Source: Streptomyces diastaticus subsp. diastaticus
GTDB taxonomy: Bacteria; Actinomycetota; Actinomycetes; Streptomycetales; Streptomycetaceae
NCBI RefSeq assembly: GCF_011170125.1
Contig: NZ_BLLN01000005.1
Coordinates: 930,001 to 994,000, forward strand
Reading direction: 5' to 3'
Length of the DNA stretch: 64,000 bases
The translations under genes were made by a program, and so were the position numbers. Shown piece after piece: positions 25,666 through 33,634 of the stretch. The notes under the pieces were generated by a model. It was not told where the DNA came from, made no database searches, and saw only the letters and a program-made list of their open reading frames with translations. Numbering within the stretch: position 1 is the first letter of the stretch; every line of letters starts with the position of its first letter.

Positions 25666-26530
25666 GTCCGGCCACTCCGCGCTTCCAGTAGCCGGTGAAC
25701 AGGGCGTCGCAGCGGTCCTGGCTCCACGCGCGCAGCGGCTTGATGTCGCCGGACTCGCCGGCGGCGAACAGGAAGGTCCGGCCCGGCCGGGCGTGCAGCC
25801 TGCGGACGGTGTCGGCGAGCCGGGAGGACTGTCCCGCACGGGTCAGCCGGATCACCTCGACGCCGGGGCGGTCGGCGAGCGGGTAGTCGTGCTCACACTC
25901 CTCCTCGGTCTCCAGCACCACCTCGACGGAGGTGTCCTCGGGGCATTCGTCGAGCCAGCGGGCGACGGCCGGCAGCGCGGTGGCGTCCGCGGCGAACACG
26001 TAGTGGTCGTAGGTGTGCGGGAAGGACTTGGCGCCGGGCGGCCCGGCCACGGTGATCCGCTCCCCCAGCGGCACCGAGACGGCCCAGCCCGAGGCGTGGC
26101 CGCCCTCGTGGACGACGAAGTCCAGGTCGAGCTGGCGGGCGGCGGCGTCGTACCGGCGCACGGTGTAGACGCGGTTGAGCGGGGCCGGGCGCGGCCAGGT
26201 CAGCATGCCGCCGGGGGCGGGCACGAGCGCGCGCAGGGTGCCGTCCGGGTCGGGGAAGACCAGTTTGACGTGGTCGTCGGCCTGGTGGCTGTGGAAGCCG
26301 TCGAGTTGGGGGCCGCCGAGGGTGAGACGGACCATGCGCGGGTTGATCCAGGTGCGCGCCAGCACCTCCAGGGTGCGGACCCCGATCGGGTAGGGGATGC
26401 GGACCGGCCCGGTGCCGTTGCGGTGGTGTTCGGCGACCTTGGGGCCGGGGTCGGAGCGGTCCGCCGTGGGGTCCTCGGGCCCGCCGCGACGGACGTGGGT
26501 GTGCGGGTGGCGGTGGTTCTCGGTGGTCAT
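25655..26530 (-). CDS. Siderophore-interacting protein (ferric-siderophore reductase, SIP family)
   Basis: Cytoplasmic flavoprotein of 291 residues that reduces imported ferric siderophore to release Fe(II). N-terminal FAD-binding beta barrel (about 45-150) carries the RVYTVRRYD and HASGWAVSVPLGERITVAGP motifs of the SIP/ViuB group. The C-terminal NAD(P)-binding region has YVFAADATALPAVARWL and FLFAAGESGDIKPLR. A histidine-rich N-terminus (NHRHPHTHVRRGG) is unusual and could bind metal. ATG at 26530 lies 4 bp after the binding-protein stop. Confidence 0.93.
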   Translation of the reverse strand: MTTENHRHPHTHVRRGGPEDPTADRSDPGPKVAEHHRNGTGPVRIPYPIGVRTLEVLARTWINPRMVRLTLGGPQLDGFHSHQADDHVKLVFPDPDGTLRALVPAPGGMLTWPRPAPLNRVYTVRRYDAAARQLDLDFVVHEGGHASGWAVSVPLGERITVAGPPGAKSFPHTYDHYVFAADATALPAVARWLDECPEDTSVEVVLETEEECEHDYPLADRPGVEVIRLTRAGQSSRLADTVRRLHARPGRTFLFAAGESGDIKPLRAWSQDRCDALFTGYWKRGVAGLED

Positions 26531-26534
26531 GGGG

Positions 26535-27626
26535 TCACCGGTCCAGCAGCGGCTGGAGCGCCGCGTCGAGGGCGTCCAGGGTGCGCAGGGCGGAGGGGTA
26601 GGTGGCGGCCTCGGTGTGGCGCAGCGGCACGGTCAGCCCGTCGCGGACGGCCGGCAGTTCCTTCCACAGCGGCGAGTCCAGCACGTACTGCACGGCCGCG
26701 GCCGGTTCGCCGTCGGGCTGCACGGTGTAGGTGATGACGTCGGCGTCGCCGAGGCTCTCGGGCAGCTCCTCGATGGAGGGGTTCTCGCTGACGTCGCCGC
26801 TGCCGCCGGTCTTCTTCTTGACCTCGCCGTAGTAGGTGACGCCCACGTCCTCGGCGATGTTGGTGCCCCAGGAGCGGCTGAACTCGCGCTGGAAGGAGCC
26901 CTTCCCGGCCTCGCTGTAGGCGCCGACGTGGCCGAACTTCTTCCCGTCCAGGACCTTCGCGTACTTCTTGCGCAGCTCTCCCGCCCGCTTGTCGTAAGCG
27001 TCCTGGGCCGCCTCGAAGTGGTCGAGGCGGCCGGCCGCGTCGGACTGGCGCCGGGAGAGGGTACGCCAGGCGTCGGGCTGCGTCGGGCCGATAGTGACCA
27101 CCGGGGCGACCGACTCCAGGCGCTCCAGGTCGATGTCGGCCAGCACGGGGGTGGGCACGCCGATCACGATCAGGTCGGGGCGGGCGTTGGCGATGGCCTC
27201 GTAGTTGGTCTCCGCGGCGGTCTCCCCGGCCACCTTGGGAACCTTCTTGTAGCGGGCGAGGTCCTCGTCGGTCATCAGGTCCAAGCCGCGCTTCCAGGTG
27301 GAGATGCCCACCAGGGCCGCGTCGGCCTCGATCAGCGCCGGGACCGCGTACCCGGTGGCCACCACGCGCTTCGGGTCGGCCGGGATGGTGATCTCGCCGT
27401 TGTCGGCCTTGAAAACCCGGGTCTTCGGCTTCTCGCCGGCCTTGTCCTCGACGCCGGTGCCGCAGGCCGTGACGCCCAGGGCGAGCGCGAGGGCGAGGAC
27501 GCCGGCGCGCAGCGGCGTGCGCGGGGAGCGGGGGCGGCGCCCGCCGCCGGGCCCGTCGAAGGCGGCGGACGGCGGGGAGGCGGCCTGCGAGGCGGCGGCG
27601 ACGAGCGACGGGGAACTCGGGGACAT
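26535..27626 (-). CDS. Iron-siderophore-binding lipoprotein (FecB/FepB type)
   Basis: A 363-residue cluster 8 substrate-binding protein. A long basic N-terminal extension (about 1-40) precedes the hydrophobic core and a lipobox TACG (Cys about 55). The two lobes show RVVATGYAVPALIEADAALVG, ARPDLIVIGVP, and a helical linker (HFEAAQDAYDKRAGELRKKYAKVL). First gene of the operon; its promoter region holds an iron box at 27685-27703, so it should be repressed by a DtxR/DmdR regulator when iron is plentiful. Confidence 0.94.
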   Translation of the reverse strand: MSPSSPSLVAAASQAASPPSAAFDGPGGGRRPRSPRTPLRAGVLALALALGVTACGTGVEDKAGEKPKTRVFKADNGEITIPADPKRVVATGYAVPALIEADAALVGISTWKRGLDLMTDEDLARYKKVPKVAGETAAETNYEAIANARPDLIVIGVPTPVLADIDLERLESVAPVVTIGPTQPDAWRTLSRRQSDAAGRLDHFEAAQDAYDKRAGELRKKYAKVLDGKKFGHVGAYSEAGKGSFQREFSRSWGTNIAEDVGVTYYGEVKKKTGGSGDVSENPSIEELPESLGDADVITYTVQPDGEPAAAVQYVLDSPLWKELPAVRDGLTVPLRHTEAATYPSALRTLDALDAALQPLLDR

Positions 27627-27684
27627 GGGGCGCGTTTCCTTCGGCAGTGGTGCGATGAGCGGTCCCCCAGGAGAGGCGACGGAG

Positions 27685-27703
27685 TTAGGTTAGCCTTACT
27701 TAC
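27685..27703. promoter_or_regulatory. DtxR/DmdR-type iron box
   Basis: The 19-mer starting TTAGGTTAGCC matches the classical DtxR consensus (TTAGGTTAGCC followed by TAACCTAA) at 16 of 19 positions. It sits between the siderophore-binding-protein gene and the divergent AraC regulator, 59 bp from the former's start, and may control both. Confidence 0.88.
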
Positions 27704-27733
27704 CCGCCAGGTGTGTCGCTGAAAGGACGCGTT

Positions 27734-28579
27734 GTGTCGCTCGGGGGACAGCGAGGAGAGGATCCGGTGCGCTGCCAGGAGTACGGCTACGGCCTGGGGC
27801 GCCCGGAGGGCATCTTCGTGCTGCGCTACCAGTCCGAGGGGCCGCTGGAGTTCGGCGCCATCGCCCGGCAGGACTTCCTGCACCAGCTCTACTGGTCACC
27901 GGACGGCGCCCTGTCGGCGCTGCACGGCGGCGACGCCCGTTTCCTCGGCCCCGGGGAAGCGTTCTGGGCCCAGCGGGCGGTCAGCCACGAGGTGCGCGCC
28001 GCCGACCGGCAGACGGTGTACCGGATCTGCCTGCGCCAGGTGCCCCCCGGGCTGGCGGAGCTGCGCGCCGGGCCGGTCGTGGTCTCCGTGGAGACCGGGC
28101 GGCTCATCCGCGACCTGGCCCGTTCCGGGGTGACCGAGGCGGACGCGCTGGCGGACCGGGCGCGCATCATGGCGGCGCTGGCGCCCTACTCCCCCGCAGG
28201 GCGCGACTCTGGCGACGGGCCCGCCCCCGGTGCACCGGCCTCCGGCCACGGCTCGGGCCACGCCCTCCGGGTGGCCCGAGCACTGGCCCACGACCCGTCC
28301 GACGCGCGGGAGTTGGCGGCATGGGCGGCCCAGTTGCACATCAGCGCCAAGACCCTGCAACGCGATTTCCAGCGGGAGTTCGGCATGCCGTACACCCGCT
28401 GGCGCACCCGGCTGCGCCTGAGCGCCGCCCGCGCGCTGCTCGGCACCGAACCGGTCACCCGGATCGCCCGGCGGGTGGGGTACGCCAGCCCGTCGGCCTT
28501 CGTGGCCGCCTTCGCCAAGGAGTACGGGCAGACCCCGGCCCGGTACACCCGGAGCGGGGCGGGCGGAGGCCGGAGTTGA
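27734..28579 (+). CDS. AraC-family regulator of siderophore uptake
   Basis: A 281-residue regulator. The N-terminal ~165 residues look like a cupin-type sensor (DFLHQLYWSPDGALSALHGGDARFLGPGEAFWAQRAVSHEV), probably binding siderophore. The C-terminal double HTH is at about 185-275 (ELAAWAAQLHISAKTLQRDF, then ARRVGYASPSAFVAAFAKEYGQTPARY). GTG at 27734 is chosen over GTG 27713 because AAAGGA lies 6 bp upstream. Divergent from the transport operon across a shared 107-bp region containing the iron box; likely a substrate-dependent activator of that operon. Confidence 0.9.
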   Translation: MSLGGQRGEDPVRCQEYGYGLGRPEGIFVLRYQSEGPLEFGAIARQDFLHQLYWSPDGALSALHGGDARFLGPGEAFWAQRAVSHEVRAADRQTVYRICLRQVPPGLAELRAGPVVVSVETGRLIRDLARSGVTEADALADRARIMAALAPYSPAGRDSGDGPAPGAPASGHGSGHALRVARALAHDPSDARELAAWAAQLHISAKTLQRDFQREFGMPYTRWRTRLRLSAARALLGTEPVTRIARRVGYASPSAFVAAFAKEYGQTPARYTRSGAGGGRS

Positions 28580-28582
28580 GGC

Positions 28583-28680
28583 TCAGACCAGGGCCGCCAT
28601 GAGCTCGCCGGGCCGGGCGGCGAAGGGGCTGTGGCCGCCATCCGTACGCCGGCCGCCCCTCGGTGGAGTGGGGCGACTGC
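28583..28680 (-). pseudogene. C-terminal relic of an alpha/beta hydrolase
   Basis: The minus-strand frame ending at 28583 reads GGHSPFAARPGELMAALV then stop, the usual end of alpha/beta-fold hydrolases (catalytic His in the GHSPF turn). Upstream the frame decays into non-homologous, Pro/Arg-rich sequence, and no nucleophile elbow follows. The rest of the spacer up to 28969 shows no gene. Confidence 0.55.
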
Positions 28681-28969
28681 GCGGCAGCCGCTGGTCGCGG
28701 CCTCCGGCGAGGACGAGCCGGCCGTCGCGGCCGGGTCGCGGGCCCTGTCCGGCGAAGGCTCCCCGGTGCTCGCGGCGGCGACGGTCGCCCAGGGGTCCGC
28801 ACCATCAGCGGCCTCGCCACCTGCGGCTTGGGGCGTGGGGCTGAGCCCGTCCCGCACGCCTGCGGCGCCCCGCCCGGAAACCTGGCTCTGCGACGTCGGC
28901 GCCGTCCCGAACCGACGGCTGGGGCCGCGGCGGACCGGGGGCGTCAGCGCGACCGGGTAGATTCGGGCC

Positions 28970-29449
28970 ATGGTTGCCGACTGGCGGACAGACCGCATCG
29001 GAAGCGCCCTGCGCGGCGAGAACCCCACGGTGCTGCGGCGCCTGGCCTCGGGATTCGCGGTGATCGGCGACGTGCAGTTCCTCCCGGGCTACTCGGTACT
29101 CCTGGTGGACGACCCCGCGGTGGAACGGCTGTCGGACCTTCCCCGGCGGAAGCGGCTGGCCTTCCTGTCCGACATGGACCGGCTCGGGGAGGCTGTCGAG
29201 CACGCCTGCCGCCGCGCGGACGCGTCCTTCCGGCGGGTCAATCTGGAGATCCTGGGCAACACCGACGGATTCCTGCACGCACACGTCTGGCCGCGGTTCG
29301 CCTGGGAGCCCGCCGACCTGGCGCGCCTGCCGGTGTGGCTCTACCCCCGCGACCGGTGGACCGACGAGCGGTACGCCCTCGGCCCCCGGCACGAGGGGTT
29401 GCGCGGAGCGATCGGGGACGAGCTGAACCGTCCGGAGTCGACGGACTGA
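28970..29449 (+). CDS. HIT-family nucleotide hydrolase-like protein
   Basis: A 159-residue histidine-triad protein. The core reads VNLEILGNTDGFLHAHVWPRFAW, with the HIT motif present as H-A-H-V-W (canonical HxHxHxx has a third His; here the spacing is shortened to HAHVWPR, as in diadenosine tetraphosphate hydrolase-like relatives). It probably acts on a nucleotide substrate in the cytoplasm. ATG at 28970; no strong ribosome-binding site is visible, and TAGATT at 28959-28964 six bases upstream suggests a leaderless start. Monocistronic. Confidence 0.83.
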   Translation: MVADWRTDRIGSALRGENPTVLRRLASGFAVIGDVQFLPGYSVLLVDDPAVERLSDLPRRKRLAFLSDMDRLGEAVEHACRRADASFRRVNLEILGNTDGFLHAHVWPRFAWEPADLARLPVWLYPRDRWTDERYALGPRHEGLRGAIGDELNRPESTD

Positions 29450-29996
29450 CGGGGTGGTGGCCCATCTCCCTCAGAGGGCATCTGATCTCCCTCGGGTCGG
29501 GCACCCGCGCTGCCGTCCCGGGACCGGACCGGGCGGCCCGCCAGGCGACGAACACGGGCTCGCTCAACGCCCAGCGGCCCTCGGAGACGTCACTGCGATA
29601 CGCACGTCGAGATGTCACGTCCCGGACGACGAGCCTTACGGCCTACGGCCACAAGAACCTCCCAGAACACCAACTCCCTGGATCAAATGCCCTCTTGCAC
29701 GGACTCGCCGCACATCGCGACGCCCGCACACCGCCGCAGCGTCGGCCACCGACAGGCGCGCGAACACGCCCGCCCGTCTTCACGCCGGCCAACGCGGTAC
29801 GGCACTGAACTGGCTGGCGCACAGCAGACGGGCGGGGTCCTGAAAGCCCCACCCCGTCACTCGTTTCCGGTCCAGGGTCCGGCTCACACCTCGGCGGCAC
29901 CGCGCGGCAACCCGCTCAAGCACTGCCGACTCAACGAAGCCCCTGCCCAGCCACGGACGCGGACGGAACAAGGGCGCGGGGTCGCCAAACCGGCAA
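29450..29996. other. Intergenic region of about 550 bp, probably decayed sequence
   Basis: No gene is recognised on either strand. Base composition is more balanced than in nearby genes and no frame keeps streptomycete codon bias, as expected for a degraded locus. The C-terminal extension of the AraC gene at 29997 reads in from the other side. No terminal inverted repeats were found. Confidence 0.45.
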
Positions 29997-30989
29997 TCAG
30001 CCCCGCCGGCTGGGCATCCACCCGGCATTCGGCGTTGCGTGCCGGTTCACCATGGATGTGGCCGACTCGCCCGCCGCCTCTCCCGCCGCATGGAGGAGAC
30101 GCCTGTCCCTGCCGGGGCGTGAGCCGGTGAAACGGTGGAACGCGTTGCTGAAGGCGCTCGCCGAGCCGTAGCCGACTGTGCGGGCGATCTCCTCGATGGT
30201 CTGATCACTGTGGGTCAGAGCGTCTTTGGCCAGCGCCATGCGCCAGGCCAGCACGTAGGCGACGGGGGTGGTGCCGACCTGTTCGGCGAAGCGGGCGGCG
30301 AAGACCGTGCGGGACAGGTGTGCCGCCGTCGCCAGCTCGGCGACGGTCCAGGGGTGGCGGACATCGGCGTGGAAGGCCAGGAGGGCGGCGCCGAGGTTCG
30401 GGTCGCGCAAGGCGCGGAGCATGCCCCGAGGCGGGGTGACCCGCTCGCTTCGCAGCGCTTCGACGAGCATGACCTCGACCAGGCGAGGCAGGACGAACGC
30501 GGCACCGGGCCGGTCGGCGGTGGCTTCGTCGCCGATCAGGTCGAGCAGGCGGGCGATGCGTGCGGTGCCGTCGGCTGTTCCTGGTAGGTGGATGCGGTCG
30601 GGTACGAGGTGATGCAGGAGATCGTGGTCGGCCGGTTCGAGAAGAAAGGCGCCGCCGATGAGGCGGACGGGGTCGTCTGTGTTCGACCCGAGGCGGATCA
30701 CGTTGTCAGAGACCTCGGCGAGCAGCGCCTCGCCCTCGACGGGGCGGACATCAGGTCCGCTCGCGAAGCGGAAGGGGGCCGGGCCGCACAGCAGCAGGAA
30801 GTCGCCGGCGTTGAGGCGCAGCGGCGGACCGTCGGCCAGCAGCAGACAGTTCCCGCGGGTGAGCACGCCGAACTTGACGCCGTGGGCGGCGGTGAAGCCG
30901 ACTGCCCACTCCCCCGCGGCGTCGATGCGTTTCCAGAGCACGGTGCGTGGTCGCAGGAGTCCGACCAGATCGGTCAGCGGATCGGACAT
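29997..30989 (-). CDS. AraC-family regulator with cupin_6 domain
   Basis: A 330-residue regulator. The N-terminal cupin (about 1-190: MSDPLTDLVGLLRPRTVLWKRIDAAGEWAVGF, LLLADGPPLRLNAGDFLLLCG) is the type that precedes AraC HTHs controlling oxidoreductases or hydrolases. The HTH is at about 210-300 (VAELATAAHLSRTVFAARF; IARTVGYGSASAFSNAFHRFTG). The last ~25 residues (TSMVNRHATPNAGWMPSRRG) are unlike the family and may be read-through into decayed DNA. Divergent from, and likely regulating, the MBL hydrolase at 31061. Confidence 0.92.
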   Translation of the reverse strand: MSDPLTDLVGLLRPRTVLWKRIDAAGEWAVGFTAAHGVKFGVLTRGNCLLLADGPPLRLNAGDFLLLCGPAPFRFASGPDVRPVEGEALLAEVSDNVIRLGSNTDDPVRLIGGAFLLEPADHDLLHHLVPDRIHLPGTADGTARIARLLDLIGDEATADRPGAAFVLPRLVEVMLVEALRSERVTPPRGMLRALRDPNLGAALLAFHADVRHPWTVAELATAAHLSRTVFAARFAEQVGTTPVAYVLAWRMALAKDALTHSDQTIEEIARTVGYGSASAFSNAFHRFTGSRPGRDRRLLHAAGEAAGESATSMVNRHATPNAGWMPSRRG

Positions 30990-31060
30990 CCGGACTTCCT
31001 CTCATGGAAAGCGGACTCTCGATGATAGACAGTACGCCGGTACCTGGGCACGCTGACGTC

Positions 31061-31801
31061 ATGAGCGAATGCGAAACGACAGAGGTCGCTGACGGTGTGT
31101 TCTTCGTCAGCTCTGGTCCGGTCAACTGGACACTGCTGGTCGAGGGTGACGCGGTCACCGTCGTCGACACCGGCTTCCCCGCACAGCTCGCCGATGTGGA
31201 GGCGTCCGTCCGCGCCGTGGGGCGCGACCCACGCGCGATCGAAGCAGTGCTGATCACCCACGCCCACGTGGATCACCTCGGTTGCGCGCAGCAGCTCAGC
31301 CAGAACCATGGCGCTCCGGTCTTCGTTCACCCCGAGGAACTGGCCCACGTCCGTGGGCAGGTCCGCGAGAGCGTGACCCCGGCCCGCGTGCTCGCCAACG
31401 TGTGGCGGCCCGGCGCCCTGCGCTGGATCTCGTCCATCCGGCGTCTGGGGGTCGCTTCACCTGCCCGCGTCGACCAGCCGCAGCCGTTTCCCACGCCGGG
31501 GGCGCTGGACTGCCCTGGGCGCCCGGTGCCCGTGCCCACTCCCGGCCACACCTCCGGCCACTCAGCCTTCCACCTCCCCCAGCACGGCGTGGTGATCACC
31601 GGGGACGCGTTGGTGACCGGGCACGCGATCAGCCGCCGCACCGGGCCGCAGTCGCTGCCGAAGCTGTTCCACCACGACCGGGCCGCCGCCACCCGGTCCC
31701 TGCACACGCTCGCTGCCCTCGACGCCGACACCGCCCTGCCCGGGCACGGGGCCGCGCATCACGGGCCCGTCGCCGACGCCGTCGCACCCCTGCTCGGCTG
31801 A
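31061..31801 (+). CDS. MBL-fold metallohydrolase
   Basis: A 246-residue metallo-beta-lactamase-fold hydrolase. The metal motif HAHVDHLG (about 68-75), a later His in PTPGHTSGHSAF, the Asp in VITGDALVTGH and the terminal PGHG give the full dinuclear zinc set. The fold covers glyoxalases, lactonases and arylsulfatase-like enzymes; the substrate cannot be read. ATG 31061 is chosen because conserved sequence begins just after it. Longer starts at 31007 and 31022 exist. Shares a 71-bp divergent promoter region with the AraC regulator. Confidence 0.87.
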   Translation: MSECETTEVADGVFFVSSGPVNWTLLVEGDAVTVVDTGFPAQLADVEASVRAVGRDPRAIEAVLITHAHVDHLGCAQQLSQNHGAPVFVHPEELAHVRGQVRESVTPARVLANVWRPGALRWISSIRRLGVASPARVDQPQPFPTPGALDCPGRPVPVPTPGHTSGHSAFHLPQHGVVITGDALVTGHAISRRTGPQSLPKLFHHDRAAATRSLHTLAALDADTALPGHGAAHHGPVADAVAPLLG

Positions 31802-31833
31802 CCAGGGCGACGGCACCTGCCCGGTCCGGTACC

Positions 31834-31856
31834 AGGACGAGGACGAGGACGAGGAC
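31834..31856. repeat. Hexanucleotide tandem repeat
   Basis: About 3.8 copies of AGGACG lie just downstream of the MBL gene, before the transposase relic. A simple repeat that could arise by replication slippage. Confidence 0.75.
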
Positions 31857-31908
31857 CTCCCGGTCGTCCACTCCCGGCATCCCGGGTGCCGGCGGGCGGA
31901 GCTGAAGG

Positions 31909-32310
31909 AGGGGAACTCGCGACCGTGGGTCGTGTCGGACGGACCGCGGTCGTCGATCGAGCCGTTGTCGCCGGATCCGGGTCCGTAGCTGGTAGCGGGC
32001 CGGGCGCGGGTTCCTGACCGGCAGGCTGGGTGCGGGCTCCTGTCCGTCCCGCACACCGGGATCCAGTGGGAGTACCTGCCTGGGGGCCCGGCATGACGTG
32101 CCGGCGTCGGCCGGCCGCAGGGAAGGAGGCCGGCGTGTGGGACAGGCTCCATGTCGTCCTGTTGTCGCAGCTGCGGGCGGCGCAGCAGCTCGACTGGTCG
32201 CGGGCGGTGACCGACTCCCGCCACGTCAGGGCCGCTCGGCGACTCCCAGAAGCGGACCCGGTCCGGTCGGCCGCGCACGTCCGGCCGTGGGCGAAGTGGA
32301 CGGGCGGCGT
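31909..32310 (+). pseudogene. Decayed IS5-type transposase (OrfA region)
   Basis: Pieces of one transposase appear in order on the plus strand but in three frames. RPWVVSDGPRSSIEPLSPDP, an in-frame TAG near 31985, VPDRQAGCGLL, and HTGIQWEYLP are in one frame; GMTCRRRPAAGKEAGVWDRL and LDWSRAVTDSRHVRAARR follow after a shift; PRSGPGPVGRARP follows after another. These match the conserved N-terminal blocks of IS5/IS427-type enzymes. The catalytic DDE part is gone, truncated at the SWIM gene's stop (32333). No terminal inverted repeats found. It cannot be active. Confidence 0.83.
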
Positions 32311-32332
32311 GTGCGCCCGGACAGGCCCTCTC

Positions 32333-33634
32333 TCAGGCCCCGCCGCCCGGCAGCGCGGCGAACACCGCGACCGGGTCCACGCCCGGGCAGCCGGTGGGCC
32401 ACCAGTCGTCACGGCCGGGGTCGGAGACGTAGCCGTACCAGAGGCCGTCGCGGCCCAGGCGGAGCTGGCGGTCGCCGGCGGGGTGGGTGAGGCGGTTGCG
32501 TTCGGGGCGCGGGCGCGGGTGGCCCGCGGCCAGGAGGGCGGGGCGGGCCCGGTCGAACGGGCCGGCGGGCGGGTCCCAGGGCTCCTCGAGCGCGACCAGG
32601 CCCGCCTCGCCGCCGAGTTGCCAGGCGGCGACGGCGCGGTGCAGGGCGGTGACGTCCCGTCCGGCGGCGCGGGCCAGCCGGGCGTACAGGTCGCGGGCGG
32701 CCGAGGTGAGGCCGGAGCCGGGGCGGGCGGCGGCGATGCGGACCGCGTCGGCCCAGTGGCCCAGCCCGGCGAGCGGGTCGCGGCCGGTGGCCAGCAGGGC
32801 GTGCGCCCGGGCGGCGGCCTGGGTGGCGAGCTGGTCGAGGGCGAGCGGGTCGGGCCCGCCGTGGCCCCCGGGGTACGGCGGCGGGGGCAGCGGGCCGTCC
32901 AGGACGCGCGGCGGAGGCGGCAGTGGCGGGCGGGGCCCGGCGGCGAGTACGTCACGGGCGCGGACGCCGGGCAGCGCGGGCGGGCGGTACGGGTCCTCGG
33001 TCTGCGCGTCGTCAAAGTCGCCGGTACCGGTGGGGTCCGGTGCGGCGCGGGTGACGCTGAGCCGGGTCAGGGTGTCGACCAGGTCGTCCTCGCCCCGGCC
33101 GCGCAGGAGGAGCAGGACGAACGGGTCGTGGTCGAGGAGGCGGGCGGTGCGGTGGCAGAGCGCCGCCGCGTGCTTGCAGGGCCGGACCGGGTCGGGGCAG
33201 GTGCAGTCGGGGATGAGGTCGCCCGCGCCGGGCAGCAGCGGCACCGGCCCCTCGGCGAGGGCGGGCGGGATTTCGCGGTCGAGGAGGGCGGCGAGGTGGG
33301 CGGGGTGGTCGGCGATGTGGTCGAGGAGGTGTTCCCACTGCTCGTCGGTGAGCGGGCGGACCCGCAGCCGGGCCCGGTAGGGGCGGGGCCGGCTGCCGTG
33401 CACGTAGGCGAGGACCAGGCCCGGGGTGACGGTGACCGCGTCGACGCTGCCCCGCGCGGCGTAGTCGCTGCCGCGTGCCAGGCGTCCCGGGTCGCGGGAC
33501 TGCTCGGTGAGTGCCGTGACCCAGGCGCGGCCCCACCAGGTGGTGGCGGCGCCGTCCCCGGCCGGCTGGGCGGGGAAGGTACGGCGCAGGCCGTCGGCGG
33601 AGGCTCGGGCGCGGGCGCCGGTGGGGCGGTTCAC
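32333..33634 (-). CDS. SWIM zinc-finger protein
   Basis: A 433-residue protein with a central SWIM finger: CTCPDPVRPCKHAAAL (about 142-157, CxC...CxH). The N-terminal part (TTWWGRAWVTALTEQ, ARGSDYAARGSV) is the conserved region of actinobacterial SWIM partners of SNF2 helicases; the middle is proline-rich and the C-terminus ends with WYGYVSDPGRDDWWPTGCPG. It probably binds DNA or protein for the helicase. GTG at 33634 overlaps the helicase stop by four bases (GTGA), so the two are translationally coupled. Confidence 0.9.
   Translation of the reverse strand: MNRPTGARARASADGLRRTFPAQPAGDGAATTWWGRAWVTALTEQSRDPGRLARGSDYAARGSVDAVTVTPGLVLAYVHGSRPRPYRARLRVRPLTDEQWEHLLDHIADHPAHLAALLDREIPPALAEGPVPLLPGAGDLIPDCTCPDPVRPCKHAAALCHRTARLLDHDPFVLLLLRGRGEDDLVDTLTRLSVTRAAPDPTGTGDFDDAQTEDPYRPPALPGVRARDVLAAGPRPPLPPPPRVLDGPLPPPPYPGGHGGPDPLALDQLATQAAARAHALLATGRDPLAGLGHWADAVRIAAARPGSGLTSAARDLYARLARAAGRDVTALHRAVAAWQLGGEAGLVALEEPWDPPAGPFDRARPALLAAGHPRPRPERNRLTHPAGDRQLRLGRDGLWYGYVSDPGRDDWWPTGCPGVDPVAVFAALPGGGA

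Noticed and set aside
29450-29996. Possible insertion sequence or small gene in the spacer before the AraC gene
   Set aside because: No transposase motif, terminal repeats or codon bias could be supported; left as decayed sequence.
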